Part shown: positions 7,981 to 14,986 of the stretch, piece by piece
Position numbering within the stretch: the stretch's first letter is position 1
How the letters are laid out: each line of letters begins with the position of its first letter
DNA from: Nocardia sp. NBC_01329
GTDB lineage: Bacteria > Actinomycetota > Actinomycetes > Mycobacteriales > Mycobacteriaceae
Direction: 5' to 3'
Assembly: GCF_035956715.1 (NCBI RefSeq)
Contig: NZ_CP108381.1
Span: 2,728,001 to 2,792,000 of the forward strand
DNA: 64,000 nt
Notes under the pieces: generated by a model
What the model was told of the DNA's origin: nothing
What the model saw: only the letters and a program-made list of their open reading frames with translations
Database searches by the model: none
Translations under genes and position numbers: made by a program

Positions 7981-10251
7981 TCAGCCCGCGGCCACCGCGA
8001 GCACCTGTCCGAACGCCAGGCCGCCGTCGTTGGGCGGCAGCCGGTGATGGGTGAGCACGGTGAAACCGTGTTCCCGTAGCAACCGCCGGGTGGCCGACAA
8101 CAGCAGCGCGTTCTGGAACACACCGCCCGAGAGGGCGACGGTCGTGGCCGGCCCGGTCCGGGCCAGCGCCGAGTCCAGCACCAGCCGCGCGAGAGCGGCG
8201 TGGAAACGGGCACCGATCACCGCGGCCGATACCCCGCGCGCGGCATCGGCGACCACCGCCGCGAGCACCGGGCCAGGATCGATCGACGCCGGATCACTGC
8301 CGGAATCGACCGCGAATCGATACTCGGCGCCGCCTGTCTCGCCACGCCGGGAGATGCCTTCGAGTTGGATGGCCGCCTGCGCCTCGTAGTCCACGGTGTG
8401 CCGGACCCCGGCCAGCGACGCCACCGCGTCGAACAATCGGCCCATGCTCGACGTCGGGACACAACCGAGCCCGGTCTCGAATTGATGGGCGAGTACCGCG
8501 CGTTCGGCGGCCGGGCAGGCGCGGACCGGGGCGATCGCGGGCGACCAGTCGATCCCCGCCGCCCAGAGATGCGCCAACGCCATTCGATACGGCCGGCGCA
8601 CGCTCACGTCGCCACCGGCGAGCGGCACATACTTCAGATGAGCCAATCGCCGGTAACCCTTGTATCCGGCGGCGAGGATCTCACCGCCCCAGACGGCTCC
8701 GTCGGGACCGAACCCGGTGCCGTCGAAGGCGAATCCCAGCACCGTCTCGTCCGCGCCGAGCCCGTGCTCCCCCATCACGGCGGCGATATGCGCGTGGTGG
8801 TGCTGCACGGTGTGCACCGGGCGGTCGTTCGCGTTGCGGCGTGCCCATTCGGTGGAGCGGTAGCCCGGGTGCGTATCCGCGGCGAGCTGAACGGGATGCA
8901 CGCCGGTGAGCTCCCGGAGGTGTCGTTCGGTGGCATCGAAGGCCCGCAGGGTCGCCAGATCGTCCATATCGCCGATGTGTTGACTCAGCCAGGCGTACCG
9001 GCCGTCGGCGACCGCGCAGACGGTCTTCAGATCGGCACCCACCGCCAGCGTCGGCGCGACGGGTACCGGGAGTGCGAGCGGCAGCGGTGCGTATCCACGC
9101 GAACGGCGCACCGGCGATTCGGCGCCGTCGACCACGCGTACCACCGAATCGTCGCAGGGCACCAGGATCCTGCGGTTGTGCCACAACCACCCGTCGGCCA
9201 GCCCGGCCAGCCGTTCCCCGGCGTCCATATCGTCGTAGCAGATCGGTTCGCTGCTGCGGTTACCGGAGGTCATCACCAGGACATCGGGCCCGGCCGGGTC
9301 GCCGGGGAGGCCGAACAGCAGCGTGTGCAGCGGGGTGTAGGCCACGAGCACACCCAGATCCGGATTGTCCGGCGCGACAGAGGTTGCCACCCGCCGCTCA
9401 CCGCGTGGCAGCAGGACGATGGGACGCTGCGGCCCGGTCAGCAGCGCGGCGGCCGCGTCGTCGACGACGGTGATCCGGCGGGCCGTCGCGAGATCGGGCA
9501 CCATCACGGCGAAAGGTTTGCCCCCGCGGCGTTTCCGGTGGCGCAGCTCGGCCACCGCGGTCTCGTTCGCCGCATCGCAGGCCAGGTGGTATCCGCCGAT
9601 CCCCTTGACCGCGAGGATTCCCCCCGACCGCAGCAGTTCACGGGCAGCGGCCAGTGGCTCACCCCCACCCGGCCCGGTGTAGAACAGGCTCGGACCGCAG
9701 TCGGGGCAGGCGATGGGCTGGGCATGGAAACGGCGGTCGGCGGGATCACGGTATTCGCGAGCGCACCGCTCGCACATGGGAAAGTCGGCCATCGAGGTAT
9801 TCGCCCGGTCGTAGGGCAGAGCCGCGATGATGGTGAATCGGGGGCCGCAGTCGGTGCAGTTGACGAACGGGTGCCGGTAGCGGCGGTCGGCGGGGTCGCG
9901 CAGTTCGGCGGCGCACGCGGGGCAGAGGGCAATATCCGGTGAGGCGAGGGTGCGGCCGGTGCCGCCGGTCGTATCGGCGATATGGAATCCGGTTCCCCCG
10001 CGGACCGCGATCTCGGTCCGCTCGATCGATTCGATCACGGCCAGCGGCGGCGGGGAGCACCGCAGGCGCGTCTCGAATTCCGCGAGATCGACGGTTCTCC
10101 CCTCGGTTTCGATGACGACGCCACAGCTGTCGTTGGACACCCGGCCGCTCAGCGCCAGTTCCGCGGCGGTGGTGTAGACGAACGGCCGGAAGCCCACGCC
10201 CTGAACTACGCCGCGCACCACGAACCGTCGTCGCGACCGGTCGGCGGTCAC
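7981..10251 (-). CDS. hypF: Carbamoyltransferase HypF
   Basis: A 756-residue HypF with the full domain order: N-terminal acylphosphatase-like domain (VVQGVGFRPFVY), two zinc-finger pairs (CPACAAEL/NCTDCGPRF and CERCAREY/ACPDCGPS, about residues 105-185), a YrdC-like domain (GGILAVKGIGGYHLACDA) and a C-terminal Kae1-like domain with HHHAHIAAVMGEH. HypF turns carbamoyl phosphate and ATP into a carbamoyl-adenylate and transfers the carbamoyl group to the C-terminal cysteine of HypE. The GTG start overlaps the stop of hypC2 as GTGA. No defects are seen. Confidence 0.97.
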   Translation of the reverse strand: MTADRSRRRFVVRGVVQGVGFRPFVYTTAAELALSGRVSNDSCGVVIETEGRTVDLAEFETRLRCSPPPLAVIESIERTEIAVRGGTGFHIADTTGGTGRTLASPDIALCPACAAELRDPADRRYRHPFVNCTDCGPRFTIIAALPYDRANTSMADFPMCERCAREYRDPADRRFHAQPIACPDCGPSLFYTGPGGGEPLAAARELLRSGGILAVKGIGGYHLACDAANETAVAELRHRKRRGGKPFAVMVPDLATARRITVVDDAAAALLTGPQRPIVLLPRGERRVATSVAPDNPDLGVLVAYTPLHTLLFGLPGDPAGPDVLVMTSGNRSSEPICYDDMDAGERLAGLADGWLWHNRRILVPCDDSVVRVVDGAESPVRRSRGYAPLPLALPVPVAPTLAVGADLKTVCAVADGRYAWLSQHIGDMDDLATLRAFDATERHLRELTGVHPVQLAADTHPGYRSTEWARRNANDRPVHTVQHHHAHIAAVMGEHGLGADETVLGFAFDGTGFGPDGAVWGGEILAAGYKGYRRLAHLKYVPLAGGDVSVRRPYRMALAHLWAAGIDWSPAIAPVRACPAAERAVLAHQFETGLGCVPTSSMGRLFDAVASLAGVRHTVDYEAQAAIQLEGISRRGETGGAEYRFAVDSGSDPASIDPGPVLAAVVADAARGVSAAVIGARFHAALARLVLDSALARTGPATTVALSGGVFQNALLLSATRRLLREHGFTVLTHHRLPPNDGGLAFGQVLAVAAG

Positions 10252-10490
10252 GGCTGCTCACCGCTCCCGAGCAGGCGCAGCCCGGCCATCGCCTCGGCCG
10301 CGCCCGCCTCGTCGGTCTTCTCGACCACGAATCCCATATGGATGATCACCCACTCCCCCGGCTGCGCCGGATCGTCTTCGAGCAGGCCGATGTTCACCTG
10401 GCGCTTCTCACCGGATACATCCACCAGCGCGATCTGACGGTGGTATCCGTCGGGTATCTCGACGACCCGGCCGGGAATACCTAGACACAT
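10248..10490 (-). CDS. hypC: HypC-family chaperone (copy 2)
   Basis: An 80-residue HypC with MCLGIPGRVVEI at the N-terminus and WVIIHMGFVVEKTDEAGAAEAM in the middle. Two ATGs are available: 10496 (MTMCLG) and 10490 (MCLG). The AGGAGGT site abuts the first with no spacer but lies 6 bases before the second, and HypC function needs cysteine right after the initiator Met, so 10490 is chosen. It lies between the maturation protease and hypF. Having two HypC paralogues suggests division of labour, for example one for the HypD complex and one for delivery to the large subunit; this is inference. Confidence 0.95.
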   Translation of the reverse strand: MCLGIPGRVVEIPDGYHRQIALVDVSGEKRQVNIGLLEDDPAQPGEWVIIHMGFVVEKTDEAGAAEAMAGLRLLGSGEQP

Positions 10491-10492
10491 GG

Positions 10493-10957
10493 TCATACCT
10501 CCTGACGAGGTCGCAGCAGTTCGGCGACCACCCGGCGCACCGCTTGCGCGGCCGCGTCCACCGCGTCCGCGACCGGAGCGGACAGGCCGATCCGCTCGTC
10601 CACCGACTCGACCTGGCATCCGACGATCACGGTCGGGGGTACCGTGCCACCCAGCGCGCGGACACCGGCGAAAACCGCGGCCGGGTCCATCGCGTGCGCG
10701 TCGAGTGCTCCGGTGGTGGCGTCGCCGGTCTCGGCCCGCAGCACCTCCACCCGTCCGGGTATGCCGCGATCGGGTACCGCGTCGATCAGAATCAGCGCGT
10801 CCCAGCCGTCGAGCAGGTCGTAGGCCAGGTGCATCCCGCGGATGCCGTAGTCCGTCACGCGCACACCGGGGGCGGGGAGGTCCGGCAACCGCCGCACCAC
10901 CTCGGGCCCGAAGCCGTCGTCGCCGAGGAAGATATTGCCGATCCCGGCGATCAGCAC
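10493..10957 (-). CDS. Hydrogenase maturation protease (HupD/HyaD/HycI family)
   Basis: A 154-residue endopeptidase. It starts VLIAGIGNIFLGDDGFGPEV, the family signature; the Glu/Asp in this stretch and a later Asp/His bind the nickel of the precursor large subunit. The enzyme clips the C-terminal peptide after the DPCxxCxxH motif once nickel is inserted. The GTG at 10957 is the best in-frame start, placing the nucleotide-binding-like strand at the N-terminus as in homologues. It follows the acidic small protein and overlaps the upstream ATG option of hypC2. Its probable substrate is the large subunit encoded in the same operon. Confidence 0.93.
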   Translation of the reverse strand: MLIAGIGNIFLGDDGFGPEVVRRLPDLPAPGVRVTDYGIRGMHLAYDLLDGWDALILIDAVPDRGIPGRVEVLRAETGDATTGALDAHAMDPAAVFAGVRALGGTVPPTVIVGCQVESVDERIGLSAPVADAVDAAAQAVRRVVAELLRPRQEV

Positions 10958-10970
10958 GGTATCCGTCGAC

Positions 10971-11288
10971 TCACCCCTCCCCTTCGGTCGGCGCTGTCGC
11001 CCCGCCGACTCTCTTGTCGTCCACCTGCCCGGTCGCCGTCTCGTCCGCGTCGTTCGCGGTGGCTTTACGGTCGTCGTAGGGCGGAACGGGTGGTTCGCTG
11101 CCGGGGGCCGGTTCCGAGGTGAACTCGGCCTCCCGCTCGGCGGCTTCGCCGGGCACGGAGGTCGTCTCCTCGTGACCGAGATCGCCCGCCTCGCGGTCGG
11201 TCGCTCCGGCCGCCGCGGTATCCGCGCCGGTATCACGCGAGCCCGGCTCGCCGCGTGCCTCCTGAGGTTCTTCTCCGGGGTCCTGCAT
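10971..11288 (-). CDS. Small acidic, low-complexity protein in the hydrogenase operon
   Basis: About 105 residues, rich in Glu, Asp, Ala, Gly, Thr and Pro, with no hydrophobic core, so probably disordered. An AAAGGAGAC ribosome site precedes a double ATG (11291/11288); spacing favours 11288. It ends 13 bases before the protease start and starts about 20 bases after the 39-aa microprotein gene, so it is spaced like a genuine operon member. I recognise no family. It could be a linker or assembly factor, or a translated but non-essential spacer; function unknown. Confidence 0.6.
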   Translation of the reverse strand: MQDPGEEPQEARGEPGSRDTGADTAAAGATDREAGDLGHEETTSVPGEAAEREAEFTSEPAPGSEPPVPPYDDRKATANDADETATGQVDDKRVGGATAPTEGEG

Positions 11289-11310
11289 CATGTCTCCTTT
11301 CGATCCGCCA

Positions 11311-11430
11311 CTACATATGCCGGATCCTCAGATATCTCCGGAGGTCCGGTACCGACCGGACGCCGAGATAGACACCGGCGGCCGCCAGTACCGCCGCCAC
11401 CGCTGTCGCGATCACTCCCACCGTCTGCAT
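11311..11430 (-). CDS. 39-aa single-helix membrane protein (DUF6893-like)
   Basis: A 39-residue microprotein: one transmembrane helix (residues 4-23, VGVIATAVAAVLAAAGVYLG) followed by the basic tail VRSVPDLRRYLRIRHM. This layout matches small actinobacterial proteins grouped as DUF6893, a name given from memory. ATG 11430 is preceded by AAAGGAAGC about 8 bases upstream. Its place within the hydrogenase operon suggests a membrane anchor or subunit for the otherwise soluble hydrogenase or its electron-transfer partner; this is inference. The positive tail after the helix predicts it faces the cytoplasm. Confidence 0.75.
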   Translation of the reverse strand: MQTVGVIATAVAAVLAAAGVYLGVRSVPDLRRYLRIRHM

Positions 11431-11443
11431 CACGAGCTTCCTT

Positions 11444-12772
11444 TCACTTCTCGGAACCGTTGTCGATCGGTTCCAGTTCGTCGGGCGCGAAATAGAGGTA
11501 TCGGCCGAACCATTCGTGCAGTTCGGCTGCCGGATCGTCGTCCAGTACGACACCGACGTGCGATTCCCCGTCCACGTCCTGGTGTACCGAGACGACACGA
11601 GCTGCCGCGCCGTCGACGAACAGATCCTGGGCGTCGGCCCGGCGGGACGGGTGCAGGCGGACCCGGCTACCCCGGCGCACCAGTACGCCCGCCACGGGAA
11701 CCGCGTCGGAATCCGGACGGACGGCGCTGTCGGCCACCGGGTCCCACCAGTCGAACCCGTCCGGTACCTCGGGTATCGGTCGAGGCGGGTCGGATCCCGG
11801 CTCGCGCAGCACACCGTGCAACTGCCGCATCGCTTCCGGCGATGCCGCGTCGCAGCGGTCTACGATCTCGGCCGCACGCGGGTCGGTCGCACGCGCCTGC
11901 GCCTTCTCCTCGTCGGTCATCGTCATCACCCGCAGGGTCAGGATCTCGTCGATCTCGGTGGCATCGAACAGATCGCCTTCGCTCTGCTCGGCGATCTCGG
12001 GATGGTCGTAGAGGATGATCGGCGAGACCAGGACCAGGCTGTGGTCGCCCGGCGGGCCCGCGAGCACCGGAAAGCACCGGTGTCGATCGCAGTGCTCGAC
12101 GGCCGGCCCGGCCTCGGCCGGTGGATCCAGCGAGGATACGAACTGTCCGCCCGTGAGCTGTCCGAGGATGTGCGCACCGATCAGCGAGCGGGCGATGGCA
12201 TCCCGGGGGCCGGTCGCGGGTGGGCCGGTATTGCGGACCTCCGCCGTGAGCCGCAGGAACCGGCCGTCGCGCTCGGCGGCGAGCTCGAACTCGCCCGTGA
12301 GCGCCTGCCGGGTTCGCACCAGTTGCCCGACCACCTGTCCCGCGGCGTCTTCGATCTCCTCGGTATCCACGCCACCGGGCACCTTCACCGGTCGAACGAG
12401 GGACTCCGCTGCCACCGGCCCCACCACGAGCTCCTGTGGGACGGCCTCGTCCCAGGACAGCCACGATCGCGCACCAGTGGAAAGTTCGGCGCGCGGGCGG
12501 CCGTCGCTGTCGACCACCTGCCGGTGCTGGAGCTGGAGGAACCGGACAGTCCACGTCAGTACCGGGTACGTCCCCGGATCGAGCAGGAAGCCGGCCGATA
12601 GCGAGGGCTCCTCGCCGAACCCGTCTGTGGCCGCCGACGGAGGTCCCAGGACGCCGAACTGCCAGCGCGACATGTTCTTACGCGCGTTCGCCCGATAGGG
12701 GTAGAGCAGATAGCCCTCGTAGAGCACCGCGTCGGCGACGGCGCGCGCCCGAGCGAGCGGAGCCGCGTTCAC
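11444..12772 (-). CDS. Conserved hydrogenase-locus protein, 442 aa, unknown function
   Basis: A 442-residue soluble protein. The N-terminus reads ARAVADAVLYEGYLLYPYRA and later parts include a long beta-rich stretch, LFDATEIDEILTLRVMTMTDEEKAQAR and a C-terminal domain ending in FGRYLYFAPDELEPI. I have seen proteins beginning like this only within actinobacterial hydrogenase clusters, but can name no domain. The GTG start overlaps the stop of the DUF6084-like gene as GTGA, making it an integral operon member. It has few cysteines, so an electron-transfer role is unlikely; assembly or scaffolding is possible. Confidence 0.75.
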   Translation of the reverse strand: MNAAPLARARAVADAVLYEGYLLYPYRANARKNMSRWQFGVLGPPSAATDGFGEEPSLSAGFLLDPGTYPVLTWTVRFLQLQHRQVVDSDGRPRAELSTGARSWLSWDEAVPQELVVGPVAAESLVRPVKVPGGVDTEEIEDAAGQVVGQLVRTRQALTGEFELAAERDGRFLRLTAEVRNTGPPATGPRDAIARSLIGAHILGQLTGGQFVSSLDPPAEAGPAVEHCDRHRCFPVLAGPPGDHSLVLVSPIILYDHPEIAEQSEGDLFDATEIDEILTLRVMTMTDEEKAQARATDPRAAEIVDRCDAASPEAMRQLHGVLREPGSDPPRPIPEVPDGFDWWDPVADSAVRPDSDAVPVAGVLVRRGSRVRLHPSRRADAQDLFVDGAAARVVSVHQDVDGESHVGVVLDDDPAAELHEWFGRYLYFAPDELEPIDNGSEK

Positions 12773-13416
12773 GGCGACTCCTCGCTACCTGCCAGTAGCC
12801 GGGTCACCGCATCGTCGAACCCGAGCAGCCCGTACCCGGATTTGTAGGCGGCCAGCGCGTCGAGGGTGTCCCGGTGCAAACGGACCCAGCCGGTGTTCGG
12901 GAAGTGCGCGGCCATCAGATCCCGCCAGACCGAGACCGGCATATCGAACGTGTCCTCGCGATCCCAGGGAATCTGCTGGATCGCGAAGCCACCGCTGCCT
13001 TTGATGAAAACCGTCCCGCTGAACAGGAAGAGCAACGGCACCGCACCGTCGCGCAGCGCGTGCAGGTATTTCGATCCGGTCACTTCGAAGTCGTAGGTAC
13101 ACGGCATCGGCATATCCACCTCGGCGCCGCCGGAGAAACCGGGAACCATGGTGGCGCAGTGCATCCAGAGGAAGGATCGTTGGGTGTCCCGCCAGCGATC
13201 ACGCGCACCGAACAGGTCGGTCAGCCCGGCGCCCTCTTCGTCGGAGTAGCGGCGGCGGGACGGCTGGATCCGTACCTGCGCGCGCAGGGCGATGGCGTGC
13301 ACGGGTTCGTCCGCGAGCGAGGCGATACCGACCCGGGCGGACAGGATCGGCGCTACCGAATAGGGTTGCGGCCCGATCTCGAGGACCGCGAACGTCGTCG
13401 AATGCACGGGACTCAT
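12769..13416 (-). CDS. DUF6084-like hydrogenase-locus protein
   Basis: A 215-residue protein. Marked stretches are HAIALRAQVRIQPSRRRYSD near residue 45, LWMHCATMVPGFSG, and GAVPLLFLFSGTVFIKGSGG near residue 130. I place it in the DUF6084 group of hydrogenase-associated proteins, with moderate certainty. Its ATG overlaps the DUF5947-like stop (ATGA) and its own stop overlaps the next start (GTGA). It is mainly beta-strand by appearance, with no cofactor motif. Role in maturation or electron transfer is unproven. Confidence 0.75.
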   Translation of the reverse strand: MSPVHSTTFAVLEIGPQPYSVAPILSARVGIASLADEPVHAIALRAQVRIQPSRRRYSDEEGAGLTDLFGARDRWRDTQRSFLWMHCATMVPGFSGGAEVDMPMPCTYDFEVTGSKYLHALRDGAVPLLFLFSGTVFIKGSGGFAIQQIPWDREDTFDMPVSVWRDLMAAHFPNTGWVRLHRDTLDALAAYKSGYGLLGFDDAVTRLLAGSEESP

Positions 13417-14042
13417 ACCGCATCCCGTGCCCGGGCCGAGACCGCCGCGAAGAACTCGTCCAGATAGTCCCGCACATCTTGTCCGCCGTCGAAACCACGC
13501 CACAGCAGCCGCATCCGGCCGACGAACTCGTAGCACGCGTCGATCGGTAGCAGCAGACAGCTCGCCGCGGCGGTGTCGTCCTTGGGAACGCGGATCAGCA
13601 GGGCCTCGACATCGGTCGCGAGCACGTCCAGCTCCGGATGTCGCTCTACGATCGTATTCCACTGCGCCAGTGGGAGTTCCGATTCGGTCGCACCCGCGGG
13701 GCCCGGATAGAAGGCCACTGTCCGGCCGGACGCGGAGTTGCGGAAGAGGAAGACGAGGCCCACCGGTATCTCCAAGGCGTCCCACTCCGCCGGTCCGATC
13801 GTGAACCCGGGGAAAGCGAGATAGCGCGACGGGACCGCCCGATAACGCAGAGTCGCCTCCCGATCCACGAACAGCAGATAACAGCCGCGGCAGACACACA
13901 TCAGCTGCCGGCCCTCGATATTCACGACGTGCTGGTGCTCGCCGGCGATGGGATCGGCGCACATCTCACAGCGTTCACCCGCCCGCCGCGCGGGCGGGCG
14001 CTCGGCGGTGATCCGCCGCAGCACTCGCAACGGTGTGTTCAC
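13413..14042 (-). CDS. DUF5947-like cysteine-motif protein of the hydrogenase locus
   Basis: A 209-residue protein with four cysteines in a paired arrangement near the N-terminus: CEMCADPI (about residue 24) and CVCRGCYLLFVDRE (about residue 49), a likely zinc or Fe-S site. The rest includes YLAFPGFTIGPAEWDALEIP and a helical C-terminus. I assign it to DUF5947, known from actinobacterial hydrogenase loci, from memory. The GTG start (14042) overlaps the stop of the NifU/Rieske-like gene as GTGA. It may bind metal or pass electrons or assembly intermediates, but no experiment is implied by sequence. Confidence 0.8.
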   Translation of the reverse strand: MNTPLRVLRRITAERPPARRAGERCEMCADPIAGEHQHVVNIEGRQLMCVCRGCYLLFVDREATLRYRAVPSRYLAFPGFTIGPAEWDALEIPVGLVFLFRNSASGRTVAFYPGPAGATESELPLAQWNTIVERHPELDVLATDVEALLIRVPKDDTAAASCLLLPIDACYEFVGRMRLLWRGFDGGQDVRDYLDEFFAAVSARARDAV

Positions 14043-14953
14043 CCGGGCACCCCCACCGGCACAGCCACCGACGGTTCACCGGAACGCAGCAGGACCGGGA
14101 GCGGTTCGAGGTGACCGTCGCCGTCGATCCGCGCACCCGCCCGGACGATATCGAAATGCGCGCGACACGTCGGGCAGCGCAGTACCGCGTCACCGACCGG
14201 GAATCCGGCCCGCCGGTGCAGCGCGGCGCCCGCCAGCGAACGCGCACAGACCGGGCAGTGGTCCCGATAGGCGAAGAGTTGCTCACCCACCCGGCAGGCC
14301 AGCACGGTGAGCCCGGAAACGGTGAAACCGCCCACCTCACCGGGAACGAGTTCGGCGAGTTCGGGGACCGCCACCCAGCTGCCCGGCGCACGATCGTTCG
14401 ACCGCACCCGCGAGAACAGCGAATCGGCGGAGATCGGCGCAGCCGGTTCCGGTTGCGCGGCAACGGCTTCGACAGCCTCGATCTCCGGGGCCGCGGAACG
14501 CACCGCGTCTTCCACGGCCAGCTCCAGGGTCACCGACGAGGAGGGGCAGCTGCGGCAACTGCCGGTCAGTTCCAGGCGGACCACCCCGTCGACGATGCCG
14601 AGCAGGGCGACGTCGCCGCCGTGTGAACCGAGGTAGGGCCGCACACTGTCGAGCGCGGCCCGCACTCTGGCCTCCACATCGTGCGGATGCAGCCCGTGGA
14701 CCAGCAGCAGGCTCGCGACCAGATCATCGCGGGCCAGTCGTTCGAGTGTGCCCGCGTCCAGCAGTTCGACCACGCGAGCCAATCCCGCGCCGTACAGATC
14801 GACCACTTCGCGCACCAACTGCTCGGCGCGCTCGCGTGCCGTCACACCGCCCGCCGAACTCGCCTCCAGCAGCGTCTCGATCCGGTCGCCCGCCGCACGC
14901 CAGCGTTGCTCGTCAGGTGCTGTGCCGTCCTTTTCCTGCGGGGACGCGTCCAC
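14039..14953 (-). CDS. NifU-type plus Rieske-like Fe-S protein (HhyE-like)
   Basis: A 304-residue two-domain protein. Residues about 85-150 form a NifU C-terminal-type domain with GSHGGDVALLGI and the CRSCPSSS cysteine pair, known for Fe-S cluster binding. Residues about 195-285 form a Rieske-like fold, but the ligand motifs read DHCPVCARSL and RCPTCRAHFD, so the usual histidines are replaced by cysteines. Similar genes directly follow group 1h hydrogenase subunits in actinobacteria and are proposed electron acceptors. The GTG start (14953) has a GGGAGGGTGAC ribosome site and lies 33 bases after the large subunit. Confidence 0.85.
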   Translation of the reverse strand: MDASPQEKDGTAPDEQRWRAAGDRIETLLEASSAGGVTARERAEQLVREVVDLYGAGLARVVELLDAGTLERLARDDLVASLLLVHGLHPHDVEARVRAALDSVRPYLGSHGGDVALLGIVDGVVRLELTGSCRSCPSSSVTLELAVEDAVRSAAPEIEAVEAVAAQPEPAAPISADSLFSRVRSNDRAPGSWVAVPELAELVPGEVGGFTVSGLTVLACRVGEQLFAYRDHCPVCARSLAGAALHRRAGFPVGDAVLRCPTCRAHFDIVRAGARIDGDGHLEPLPVLLRSGEPSVAVPVGVPG

Positions 14954-14986
14954 GTCACCCTCCCGTCGCCGGTACCGATACGGGAC

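Noticed and set aside
8200..9942. A 580-codon plus-strand frame opposite hypF
   Set aside because: Antisense shadow of hypF; no motif and no start context.
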